DNA of 32,100 nucleotides from Gemmatimonadota bacterium (GTDB lineage Bacteria; Gemmatimonadota; Gemmatimonadetes; Gemmatimonadales; GWC2-71-9): NCBI GenBank assembly GCA_003221825.1, contig QHUE01000164.1, positions 1 to 32,100 of the forward strand, read 5' to 3'. Shown piece by piece: positions 9,047 to 20,327 of this stretch (position 1 is its first letter; each line of letters starts with the position of its first letter). The notes under the pieces were generated by a model. It saw only the letters and a program-made list of their open reading frames with translations, ran no database searches and was not told where the DNA came from. The position numbers and the translations under genes were made by a program.

Positions 9047-12000
9047 ATGCGAGCCCTTCGCGCCACGTTCCCCGCGCTCCTCGTCATCGCGACGGGGTGC
9101 GCGACCTCCCGAGTCTCCCCCGCATCTCCGCAGTCCGCCGACCCGCTCCACATCACCATCGTCTATCCCGACACCGCCGAGCCGATTCAGGCGCAGGATT
9201 CGTCCTTCCTGTTCGGCAGTGTGGGCGGAGGACGAGGCGATGTCGCGTTGGCGATCAACGGATTCCCCGTGCGCGTATCTCCCACCGGCACGTGGCTCGC
9301 CTGGTTGCCGCTGCCGAGCGACTCCCTGGCGCACTTCCAGATCGTGGCGCGGGCCGGTGCGAGCGGCGAGCAGCGCGAGACCACGTTCGTAGCACGCATC
9401 GCGCAGCCGTACCGGCCTCCGCCCGGTGCCGCGGCTTGGATCGATACGACCAGCTTTACGCCCACCGACACGATTGCCTTTCCCGCAGGGGAGGGCGTTC
9501 GTCTGTCGGTTCGTGCGACCCCGGGTGCGCGCGTGCGACTGCGGATGGAAGGGAAGGGGACCGAGGTTTGGTTCGTGCCGGATACGCTGCCGGAAGAACC
9601 GGCGTGGGGTGTGCGCGCGTTCGGCACCGACACGACGGCGTATCGCCTCCCGCCCGCGGTCGATCGCTACGTCGCTTGGCTGCCCGCCGCGCCGCTGTGT
9701 GACGCGATCGTCGAGGCGATCGTCGGCAGCGACACAGCGCGCGCCGTCTGGCCGCTGGTTCTGGACACATTGGATCGGGCGCATCCCATCGTCGTCGTGC
9801 TGAACGACGACACGGCGCATACGGGGAAGAGCGACAGTCTGACGGTGGGGAAGGCCGTCCCGTACGGCACGTACAATTGGTTCTTCCCGCTGGGCACGAC
9901 GTCCGTCGCGTCTGCGCGCTGGGGCAGCCAGACCCGGCTGCAGCTGTCGCGCGGCGCGGTGGCCTGGGTCAACACCGCGGACGTCGTGCCGCTCTCACCG
10001 GCGACGCCGCCGCCCGGAGGAATCGTCGGCTCGGTGCGGCTCACCGCGGGCGCGCGCTCCCTCGTGCTGCGCGTGCCGCTGCCCGCTCGCGTGCCGTTTC
10101 GAGTCGAGGAAGAGGAACGGAGCCTCACCCTGCGGCTGTATGGCGTCGCCTCCGATGTGAATTGGATGCAGCACGGCGGCACTGATGCGTACGTGACGCG
10201 GATGAGCTATGCCCAGCCGGCGGCCGATGAGTTGACGATCATGCTGTCGCTCGCCGGCCGTGTGTGGGGCTACAGCACGCGCTGGAGCGGGCGCGACCTG
10301 CTGCTCGAGATTCGCCGGCCACCGGTGATCGACCCGCGGCGGCCGCTCGCCGGCCGGACGATCGTGCTCGACCCCGGCCATCCGCCGGTCGGCGCCAAGG
10401 GACCATCGGGTCTCTGGGAGCCGGTCGCGACGCTCGCCGTCGCCAAGCAGGCCAAGACTCTGCTCGAGCGCGCGGGGGCAACGGTGCTGCTGACGCGGAC
10501 CGACTCGCTGCCGGTGGACCTGTTCCCGCGCACGCGCTTTGCCGAGGAGCATGACGCGGATGTCCTCGTCTCGATTCACGCGAACGCGCTCCCCGATGGC
10601 GTGAATCCCTTCGTCAACAACGGCACCAGCGTCTACTACTTCCACCCGCGGAGTGCCGCGCTCGCGCGGGCGCTCGATCGCGCCCTCGTCGCGGAACTGG
10701 GGACTAGGGATTTGGGAATGGGGCGAGGGGATTATGCACTGGTGCGAAACGCGTGGATGCCCTCCGCACTCACGGACGGGTTGTGCATGATGATTTGGCG
10801 CACGCTCCACACCGAGCACTTCCGCATCCACTTCCGTCCAGCGCTGCGCGCGCGCGCAAGCGCTGCTGCCGCCGAAGCGGAGCGCGCCTATCGCCTCCTG
10901 TCCACCGAGTTGCATCCGCCGCGCGGCATCATCGACGTGACGCTGTCGGACGATGTGGACACGCCCAACGGGTTCACGTCGATCTATCCGTCCAACCGCT
11001 TCACAATTCTGCTCGTCCCGCCGGTCACCGATCCCGCGCTCCAGACCTACGACAGCTGGGAACGGCTCGTGATCGTGCACGAGCTGACGCACGTCTTTCA
11101 TCTCGATCGCTCGCGCGGCGTGTGGAAGACGTTGCAATCAGTGTTCGGGCGCGCGCCGGGACTCTTCCCCAATCAGTATCAACCCAGCTGGGTGATCGAA
11201 GGATTGGCGACCTACTACGAGTCACGGTTTACGGCCGGTGGACGCGCCGAGGGCAGCTATCATCGCGAAGCCGTAGCCGCCGACGCAGCCTTCGGCCGCG
11301 CGCGCTCGCCGTGGGACGCGTTGCTCTTCTCGCGGTGGCCGGATGGCCTGGCGCCATACGCCTACGGCAGCCGGTTCTGGGAGTACCTGTCCCGCAGCGC
11401 CGGCGACTCCGTCGTGCCCCGCTTCGCGGAAGCGACCGCGGGGCAGCTCATTCCGTTCCGGGTGGGGCGCCCGTTGCGGCACGCCGGCGCGCCCGACGCG
11501 CTGACCGACGGCTGGACGCGTGCCATCGCCGAGGTTGCACTCGGCCAACCGGCGACGCGGAGCCAGCTCCTAGCCGGCTGGCTGCGCACCGAGCCGGTGC
11601 CACGCATGTCGCCCCCCCCCGATGGCCGCCGCCTGGCCTACGTCTCCGACGACTGGCGCGGCGCGCGCCGGCTGCGCGTCGTCGATCCGCAGACAGGCGC
11701 CGTGCTGCGCTCCCATCGCGTCACCGGGCAGGTGAGCTACGACTGGGTTGGCGACACGCTGATCGTCGCGCAGCTCGAGTACAGCGGCCGCTGGACGATC
11801 CGCAGCGATTTGTGGCGCTGGGCTCCGAATGGCGCGTGGACGCGCATGACGACTGACGCGCGCCTCATGGAGCCGCGCGCGGGCGGTGGCGTGTTCGCCG
11901 CCTTGCGCCTCGCCGGCGGCGGCGACACCCCGACGATTCCTATCACTCCGTCAGACGCGACGTGGGGACCGACGGTGCCTTCCGCGGACGGGCGCTGGAT

Positions 12001-13486
12001 CGTCGCGGCACGCAATCAGAACGGGCGCTGGGAGCTCGTGCGCTGGCGGGCCGGCGCGCCGGAAACCGTCGCGGTGCTGGCGCAAGCATCGGGTGGAAGC
12101 GCGATCGCCGATCCGGTCTGGACGCCGGACGGCGTGCTATTCGTGACCGATGCCGGAGGCTTTCCGCAGATTCATCGCTGGCGGGAAAGCGACGGCGTCA
12201 CGCAGGTGACGGCCGAGCCGCGCGGAGCGCGCGCACCCGCGCTGCTGCCCGACGGCCGGATCGCGTTTGCGACGCTCGGCAACGATGGCTGGGAGCTCCG
12301 TGCGGTCGCCCCGGTCGCTGCGGCACCGCGGCCCGTGACGCTGCCCGCGCCGCTGCCGTTCGACTCCGCGCCACCGGTCGCGATGCGGGAGACGGGCTAC
12401 GCATCGTGGGGCTCGCTCCGCCCGCATTTCTGGGTTCCCCTGGGCGTGAACGCCGGCGAGGCGGGCCGGTTCTTCGGGGCGGCAACCGCGGGGGCCGACG
12501 CGCTGGGACGCTACATCTATCTCGCGGATGCGATGGTCTCGGCCTCGCCCGCCCGTGCGCAGGGCTCCTTCTTCCTTCTTAGTCAGGCGTTGGGCGACCC
12601 GACCCTCGACTTCTCGATCTCCAACGACTGGTCCCTGGTCGGGATCGATAGCACCGGGCACGTGGTGTCGTCGGAGCGCCGCGAAGCGGCCCTGGGCGCC
12701 ACGCTGCTCGCTCACCGCTGGCGCCGCTTCGTGTCATTGCGCCTCGCCGCCGAATATGAAGGAAGGCGATACGTCTCCGTTCCCGATACCAACCTGGCCG
12801 CCATCTGCACGGGCTGCGTCACGCGCGACCGCGTCGGCGGATCGGCGAGCCTCACGTTCGGCTCTGCCGTCGGGGCCCCGCTCACCGTGTCCCTGCAGGA
12901 CGGCGCGACCGCGGCGCTCTTCTATCGTCGCAAGGAAGAGCAGGGCACCGCGCGCTGGCTCAACGAAGTGCGCGCGCGCGGTAACGTCTACGTGCGTGTG
13001 GGCCCGCGCCTCGGATTCGCGTACCCGGTGCTCGCGATACGTGGCGCGATCGGCGCCCTCGATGGACCCATCACCGACCGCTTTTCCGTGGGCGGTGTGT
13101 CATCCGGCACGTTGCTCTTCGGATTCGGGCAGGAGGTCGGGACCCACCGCACGTTCCCGGTGCGCGGCTATGCGGCGGGCGTGCTGCACGGGCGCCGCGC
13201 CGCGACGCTCACGGCCGAGTACCGCATGCCGCTCGCGCTGTGGGGACGATCGCTCGGCCATCTGCCGCTTGGCGCCGACAAACTCGCGTTCGCCGTCTTC
13301 GGCGATGTCGGTGACGCCTGGGACGAGGGCGAGGCCGCTCGGTTGCACCGGCTGCACTCGTTCGGGGCCGAGCTGATCGGCGACATGACCGTCAGCTACG
13401 ATCTGCCGTTGCGTGTCCGGCTGGGTGTCGCGCAGCCGGCCACCGGTCATCCACAGGTTTACGCCGCGTTCGCCGCCGATTTTTGA
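9047..13486 (+). CDS. N-acetylmuramoyl-L-alanine amidase (Amidase_3) fused in frame to gluzincin metallopeptidase + PD40-type beta-propeller + outer-membrane beta-barrel
   Basis: Lipoprotein-like signal (MRALRATFPALLVIATGCATS); amidase GRTIVLDPGHPPVGAKGPSGLWEP...DVLVSIHANALPDG...; metallopeptidase VIVHELTHVFHLDRSRG...WVIEGLATYYES; C-terminal barrel ending ...HPQVYAAFAADF*. The 8354-9046 part of the ORF is antisense to the FHA gene and unlikely to be translated. Junction near 10775-10800 may be artificial. Confidence 0.8.
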   Translation: MRALRATFPALLVIATGCATSRVSPASPQSADPLHITIVYPDTAEPIQAQDSSFLFGSVGGGRGDVALAINGFPVRVSPTGTWLAWLPLPSDSLAHFQIVARAGASGEQRETTFVARIAQPYRPPPGAAAWIDTTSFTPTDTIAFPAGEGVRLSVRATPGARVRLRMEGKGTEVWFVPDTLPEEPAWGVRAFGTDTTAYRLPPAVDRYVAWLPAAPLCDAIVEAIVGSDTARAVWPLVLDTLDRAHPIVVVLNDDTAHTGKSDSLTVGKAVPYGTYNWFFPLGTTSVASARWGSQTRLQLSRGAVAWVNTADVVPLSPATPPPGGIVGSVRLTAGARSLVLRVPLPARVPFRVEEEERSLTLRLYGVASDVNWMQHGGTDAYVTRMSYAQPAADELTIMLSLAGRVWGYSTRWSGRDLLLEIRRPPVIDPRRPLAGRTIVLDPGHPPVGAKGPSGLWEPVATLAVAKQAKTLLERAGATVLLTRTDSLPVDLFPRTRFAEEHDADVLVSIHANALPDGVNPFVNNGTSVYYFHPRSAALARALDRALVAELGTRDLGMGRGDYALVRNAWMPSALTDGLCMMIWRTLHTEHFRIHFRPALRARASAAAAEAERAYRLLSTELHPPRGIIDVTLSDDVDTPNGFTSIYPSNRFTILLVPPVTDPALQTYDSWERLVIVHELTHVFHLDRSRGVWKTLQSVFGRAPGLFPNQYQPSWVIEGLATYYESRFTAGGRAEGSYHREAVAADAAFGRARSPWDALLFSRWPDGLAPYAYGSRFWEYLSRSAGDSVVPRFAEATAGQLIPFRVGRPLRHAGAPDALTDGWTRAIAEVALGQPATRSQLLAGWLRTEPVPRMSPPPDGRRLAYVSDDWRGARRLRVVDPQTGAVLRSHRVTGQVSYDWVGDTLIVAQLEYSGRWTIRSDLWRWAPNGAWTRMTTDARLMEPRAGGGVFAALRLAGGGDTPTIPITPSDATWGPTVPSADGRWIVAARNQNGRWELVRWRAGAPETVAVLAQASGGSAIADPVWTPDGVLFVTDAGGFPQIHRWRESDGVTQVTAEPRGARAPALLPDGRIAFATLGNDGWELRAVAPVAAAPRPVTLPAPLPFDSAPPVAMRETGYASWGSLRPHFWVPLGVNAGEAGRFFGAATAGADALGRYIYLADAMVSASPARAQGSFFLLSQALGDPTLDFSISNDWSLVGIDSTGHVVSSERREAALGATLLAHRWRRFVSLRLAAEYEGRRYVSVPDTNLAAICTGCVTRDRVGGSASLTFGSAVGAPLTVSLQDGATAALFYRRKEEQGTARWLNEVRARGNVYVRVGPRLGFAYPVLAIRGAIGALDGPITDRFSVGGVSSGTLLFGFGQEVGTHRTFPVRGYAAGVLHGRRAATLTAEYRMPLALWGRSLGHLPLGADKLAFAVFGDVGDAWDEGEAARLHRLHSFGAELIGDMTVSYDLPLRVRLGVAQPATGHPQVYAAFAADF
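10699..10733 (+). repeat. Degenerate G-rich 7-nt tandem array inside the amidase coding region; G-quadruplex motif
   Basis: GGGGACT AGGGATT TGGGAAT GGGGCGA GGGGATT: five consecutive 7-mers; G-runs meet the G3+N1-7 pattern. Confidence 0.75.
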
Positions 13487-13546
13487 CGTTCTGTTGACCC
13501 GTCTCCGGGCGAACCCTAAGTTAGCCCGGTCCCCTCGGAGATCGGA

Positions 13547-15400
<1,854 letters not shown>

Positions 15401-16045
15401 TCCATACGCCTAAAATCGATCCGACCGCCTTCATCGCGCCGAGTGCGGTGGTGCTTGGCGACGTGACGCTGGGACCACGGTCCAGCGTCTGGTATCAGGC
15501 CGTGCTCCGCGGCGACATGGCCCCCATCGTCATCGGCGAGGCCACCAACATCCAGGATGCGACCATCGTGCATGTGGATGAGGGGAAGCCGGCCCTCATC
15601 GGTGCCCGGGTGGGCGTGGGCCACCGCGTCATCCTGCACGCCTGCGCGGTGGAGGACGATTGCCTCATCGGAATGGGGTCCATTCTTCTTAATGACGTGC
15701 ATGTGGGCACAGGCAGCGTCATCGCCGCCGGGGCGGTCGTGCCGGAAGGGATGCGCGTGCCGCCGGGTTCGCTCGTCATGGGCGTACCTGCCCGTGTCGT
15801 GCGTCACGTCGATGATGGTCTCCGCGCGCGAATCCTTGGCACGTGGGAGCATTACGTCGCGGAGGCGGAGCGGCACCGTCGAGGCAAGTTCCCGATCGAG
15901 CGAGCAAGTTTGTGATGTTGATACTCGGGGTGCGAGACGCGACGACACGAGTCTTCAGTCTTGCCCCGCTCCAGTCATGCACCTACCTTGGGCCTCCACG
16001 TTCCGTTAAATTCCTCAATTCCACTCGATTCGCCGTGAGACTCGC

Positions 16046-18309
16046 ATGACCGCATCTGAAGACCGTCATAGTCTGGACCTGAACGCCAATGCCCTGACCG
16101 TCCTCGAGCGCCGCTACCTCGTGAAGGACGACGTGGGCAAGCCGGTCGAGCGCCCTCAGGACCTGTTCTGGCGGGTGGCGCGGACGATCGCTGCCCCCGA
16201 TCGGACCTATGGCGCCTCGGATCGGGCTGTAGAAAGCCTGGCCGAGACGTTCTTCGAGCTCATGGCGACGCGGGTGTGGATGCCCAACTCTCCCACCCTG
16301 ATGAATGCCGGCCGCCCCCTCGGCCAGCTGTCGGCGTGCTTCGTGCTTCCGGTGGAGGACGCTCTGTCCAACGGCCGCTCAGGGATCTACGACACCCTGC
16401 GGGCGATGGCGCTGGTGCATCAGTCGGGCGGTGGGACCGGCTTCTCCTTCTCGCGCTTGCGCCCCAAGAACGACGTCGTGCGCTCGACGATGGGGGTCGC
16501 GTCCGGGCCGGTGTCGTTCATGAAGCTCTACGACGCTTCGACCGACGTCGTGAAGCAGGGCGGCACGCGGCGTGGCGCCAACATGGGCATCCTGCGTGTG
16601 GATCATCCCGATATCATGGACTTCATCCACTGCAAGGATGACCTCACGCAGGTCACGAATTTCAACATTTCCGTGGCGGTCACCGACGCCTTCATGCAGG
16701 CGCTCGAGGCGGGCGCATCGTACGATTTGATCCACCCGCGCACCGGCAAGGTCGTCGGGCAGCTCGATGCGCGCGACGTCTTCAAGCAGATCGTGCACGG
16801 TGCCTGGAAAACGGGCGAGCCGGGCGTGTTCTACATCGATCGCGCGAACCGCTACAACCCGGTGCCGCACCTCGGCAGTTACGAGGCGACGAATCCGTGC
16901 GGCGAGCAGCCGCTGCTCCCCTACGACGTCTGCAACCTCGGTTCGATCAACGTCGGCCTGTTCGCCAAGAACGGCGACGTGGATTGGGACGGCCTGCGCA
17001 CCGCGGTACATCTCTGTACCCACTTCCTCGACAACGTCATCGACGCGAACAAGTACCCGCTCGCCGAGATCGACGACCTCGCCAAGCGGATCCGCCGGAT
17101 CGGCCTCGGCATCATGGGGTGGGCCGACCTGCTCGTGCACCTCGGGATCGGATACAACTCCGACGCCGGCGTCGCCCTCGGTCGCAAGCTGATGGAGTTC
17201 ATCGACGAAGAGTCGAAGGTCGCCTCCGAGAAGCTGGCCGGGCGGCGCGGCACGTTCGCCGAGTGGGAGCGGTCGATCTGGGGACCGGACGCCACCTGCG
17301 CGCGCAACGCCAAGGGCGAGCGCGTCCGTCCGATGCGCCGCTTGCGCAATTGCAACCTCACCACGGTTGCGCCCACGGGCACCATTTCAATCATCGCCGG
17401 CTGCTCGTCGGGGATCGAGCCGCTGTTCGCCGTCGCGTTCATGCGCAATCAGGCCGGTGTGCTCATGCCCGACGTCAATGAAGACTTCGTGGCAATTGCG
17501 AAGCGCGAGGGGTGGTACTCCGAAGACCTGATGAAGCAGATCGCGGAGGCGGGCCACATTCATTTCGACGCTGTGCCGGAGCAGTGGCAGCACGTCTTCG
17601 TGACCGCGCACGACGTGACACCCGAGTGGCACATCCAGATGCAGGCGGCCTTCCAGGACTTCACCGATTCGGCGATCTCCAAGACCTGCAACTTCGCGAA
17701 CGACGCGACCGAGGCGGACGTCGAGCAGATCTACCGTTACGCCTACGAGCTGCGCTGCAAGGGCGTGACGGTGTACCGCGACGGCGCGCGCGAGAACCAG
17801 GTGCTCTCCACCGGCTCGACCGCAAAGAAGGTCCAGGAAGGGGCCGTAGGAGCAGGGAAGGACGCCCTCGCCGAGGCGCTCAGCCGCATCGCCGAGCTGG
17901 ACACCGAGCTGCAGCGCACGCGTGACCGGCTGCACGATGTCGAGGCGGAGAACCTGCAGCGCCGCGCCAAGCGCTCGCGCCCCGACCTCCTCAAGGGATC
18001 GACGCGCCGCATCGAGTCACCCCTCGGCACGATGTACGTGACCATCACCGAGGACATGCGATCGGGATCGCGATCGAGAAATGGATGCAGGACAAGCAGG
18101 GGGTCCAGCAGGACCTGCTGGACAGCACGCGGACGGCGGCCCCGACTCCCACGGAGGTCGTACGGGGGGGTGCGGGGGACGCGGCCCTGCGTGCGGCGCG
18201 CGGACCGGAGCAGGACTTCATCGGCGCCTGCCCCGACTGTGGCTCCCAACTGGCGTTTATCGAGGGATGTGCTAAATGTCACGTCTGCGGGTTTTCGGAG
18301 TGCGGTTGA
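16046..18309 (+). pseudogene. nrdJ: Adenosylcobalamin-dependent ribonucleoside-diphosphate reductase, C-terminal region frame-disrupted near 18050-18061
   Basis: MPNSPTLMNAGRPLGQLSACFVLPVED, NPCGEQPLLPYDVCNLGSINV, NLTTVAPTGTISIIAGCSSGIEPLF. After GTMYVTITED the family C-terminus IGIAIEKWMQDKQGVQQ...CPDCGSQLAFIEGCAKCHVCGFSECG* continues in a different frame to TGA at 18309; ORF-track frame runs to 18367 with unrelated sequence. Confidence 0.85.
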
Positions 18310-18380
18310 ACCGGCCGCCGACCGCATGCCCTGTGACTCCAGTCACGACGGCCACTTGCGCAGGTAGGTAGTCTACAGGC

Positions 18381-18770
18381 ATGGAACGTGCCGACCGGAT
18401 GGTCACACCCACTCGCCTTCAGGTGAAAGGTTGGGCGCGCGTCGGTCCCGCCGGCGCGCATACGCTGCGGCGCGGTGCCTGGTATCCCGTGGTCCGCATC
18501 TCCTCGAGCAACATCGTCGTCCTCGACGTCAATCGGCACAACGTGCCGGTCGATCGTCGCTTCCTCGAGATTCGTTATCATCCGCCGGAACGGTGGACGA
18601 TCGTGCGCTGTGAGCCGCGCGTCATCGAGCGACTGGGACGAATTTTCCCGCTGACGTACGCCGTCTGCCCTGCATGCCGGCATCGGCAGGGCATCGAGGC
18701 GCGGACCAACGACATGACGTGCGATCGTTGCCATAAGAGCGCGGCGATGGCATGGGATGAATTGAGCTAA
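18381..18770 (+). CDS. Hypothetical protein with C-terminal zinc ribbon
   Basis: Typical CDS; TYAVCPACRHRQGIEARTNDMTCDRCHKSAAMAWDELS; followed by an intrinsic terminator. Confidence 0.75.
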   Translation: MERADRMVTPTRLQVKGWARVGPAGAHTLRRGAWYPVVRISSSNIVVLDVNRHNVPVDRRFLEIRYHPPERWTIVRCEPRVIERLGRIFPLTYAVCPACRHRQGIEARTNDMTCDRCHKSAAMAWDELS

Positions 18771-18828
18771 ACGAAGGCGCGGACCTGCAACGACCAGGCC
18801 ACAGACGCACCGCGGTAAACGGTCAAAC

Positions 18829-18870
18829 GTCAACGGGACAACCATGCAAGGGTTGTCCCGTTGACTTTTT
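18829..18870 (+). terminator. Rho-independent terminator
   Basis: gtcaacgggacaacc (18829-18843) / ggttgtcccgttgac (18851-18865), perfect 15-bp stem, 7-nt loop, followed by TTTTT. Confidence 0.93.
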
Positions 18871-18897
18871 ACTGTAGCCCGCTGCTGCGTCTGTTGC

Positions 18898-19491
18898 CTA
18901 GCTTTGCATGTCCTGAAGAATTGCAACGGAGTCTCCCAAGGCCACCGTCCCTGTCCCCTCACCGACGCAGTAAAACCCTCTCATCCCATTGTCCAGAAAC
19001 TGGAGGTGCTTTTTCAGCTCCTCCGGCTCCACCTGTTTTCCCAGTGCCCATCCCGTGAACGGCCGGCACGGGTGCGCCACCTGCAGAATCTTGAGTCGCA
19101 CCCGTTCCTTCCCGTCGGGTGACAGGATGGCGACGCCGGCGGCGAGATCGTCGTAGGTGAAGCGCCGGTCGCTGGTCGCGATGATGTTTTCGCCCGCGCA
19201 GCCGATCGCCACCCGGTCCCCGAAGTGTTGGCGCATCGCTTCGTAATGCGCCGTGAAGCCGAGGGAGATGCCGTGGAGCCCGTCCTCGTTCTTGGTGACG
19301 GGGTGAGAGCGGTGGTGGACGTCCACGACCCACATGTCGGCGGAGCTCGCGCCGAGGGCGCCGTCGGGCGAGACGTGCAGCACCGGAACGGCGAGTAGCG
19401 GAGCAGGGTCGTACGTCCGTGTCGGCTTCTCGCCCGACTTCAGCGAGCCGCGTTGGATCTGCAACCGGGTGACCGTACCGATCGTGCGCAT
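18898..19491 (-). CDS. MOSC-domain-containing protein
   Basis: IGTVTRLQIQRGSLKSGEKPTRTYDPAPLLAVPVLHVSPDGALG...GCAGENIIATSDRRFTYDDLAAGVAILSPDGKERVRLKILQVAHPC. Confidence 0.75.
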   Translation of the reverse strand: MRTIGTVTRLQIQRGSLKSGEKPTRTYDPAPLLAVPVLHVSPDGALGASSADMWVVDVHHRSHPVTKNEDGLHGISLGFTAHYEAMRQHFGDRVAIGCAGENIIATSDRRFTYDDLAAGVAILSPDGKERVRLKILQVAHPCRPFTGWALGKQVEPEELKKHLQFLDNGMRGFYCVGEGTGTVALGDSVAILQDMQS

Positions 19492-19529
19492 AACGGAATC
19501 TAGCAGGATGTGCTAGATTGGCCCCGCTC

Positions 19530-19745
19530 ATGGCCCTCCCTTCCACCCCCGATCAGTGGAGCATCGTCACTCGTACCGGCCTGCTCCGCCCCACCCTGGG
19601 CGGCAGGGAAGGGGAGGAGGTCACCACCACCTACGCCGTCTGTCCGCACTGCCAGGAGCGGCAGGATTTCAGCGGCAAGCCCGACATGCTGAAGTGCCTC
19701 CGCTGCAAGAAAGAATCGAAGGTCGACTGGTCGGAAACCTGCTGA
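19530..19745 (+). CDS. Small zinc-ribbon protein, paralogous to the C-terminus of the 18381-18770 product
   Basis: MALPSTPDQWSIVTRTGLLRPTLGGREGEEVTTTYAVCPHCQERQDFSGKPDMLKCLRCKKESKVDWSETC; ATG at 19530 (19518 alternative). Confidence 0.7.
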   Translation: MALPSTPDQWSIVTRTGLLRPTLGGREGEEVTTTYAVCPHCQERQDFSGKPDMLKCLRCKKESKVDWSETC

Positions 19746-19780
19746 ACACGCCCCTCTTGCGCAGCTGAAATCTGCTTAGT

Positions 19781-19806
19781 ATGTTAACTATCAACATGTT
19801 AACTAT
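19781..19806. promoter_or_regulatory. Candidate operator: two copies of ATGTTAACTAT directly before the MarR-like start codon
   Basis: atgttaactat at 19781-19791 and 19796-19806, 15-bp spacing, each containing palindromic GTTAAC; ATG of the regulator at 19807. Confidence 0.65.
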
Positions 19807-20222
19807 ATGCCCGATCGCCCCGAACTGGCCCTGCAGCTGACCGACGCGGTCGCAGCCGCGTACCAGGCGATCGAGCGGGCCGGGAATCGCGCCTACAAGA
19901 GCTTCGGGCTGTCGCAGCGCGCCCACGCCGCCATGCAGGCGGTCGATCTCGGCGGGCCCGACGGCGCGCGGCCCAGCGACGTCGCGAGCGAGCTGGGCGT
20001 GTCGCGCGCCGCCGCGACGACGTTCAGCAGCACCTCGAGGCCGTGGCGGGTCAGGGTGAACCGCACGGCCTCGAGGTGCTGCTGCGCGTCGGGCAGCTCG
20101 AGCGGCGCCTCGCGGCCCGCACCATCGAGGGCATGCCGGCGTCGGCCATGGCGCGCACGATCCATGTCCTGCAGGAGCTCAAGGCGAGGTTGGAGCAGAA
20201 GTCGCTCGAGGTCGTGCGCTGA
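19807..20222 (+). pseudogene. MarR-like regulator, frame-disrupted near 20010-20030
   Basis: N-terminal HTH part ...RAHAAMQAVDLGGPDGARPSDVASELGVSRAAATT; an open coherent frame (QQHLEAVAGQGEPHGLEVLLRVGQLERRLAARTIEGMPASAMARTIHVLQELKARLEQKSLEVVR*) continues in a different phase to 20222. Confidence 0.5.
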
Positions 20223-20327
20223 GCCGGTATACGGATGTGCGAATCTTTATGCAGTCGGCGGTGCCGGTGCGGCGCCGATTCGTTCCAACGTGGCTAGTTT
20301 TCCACATCCCCCACCCCGCGTGTATTT

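Noticed and set aside
9995-11137. 380-aa minus-strand ORF
   Set aside because: Antisense to the amidase/peptidase gene; shadow ORF.
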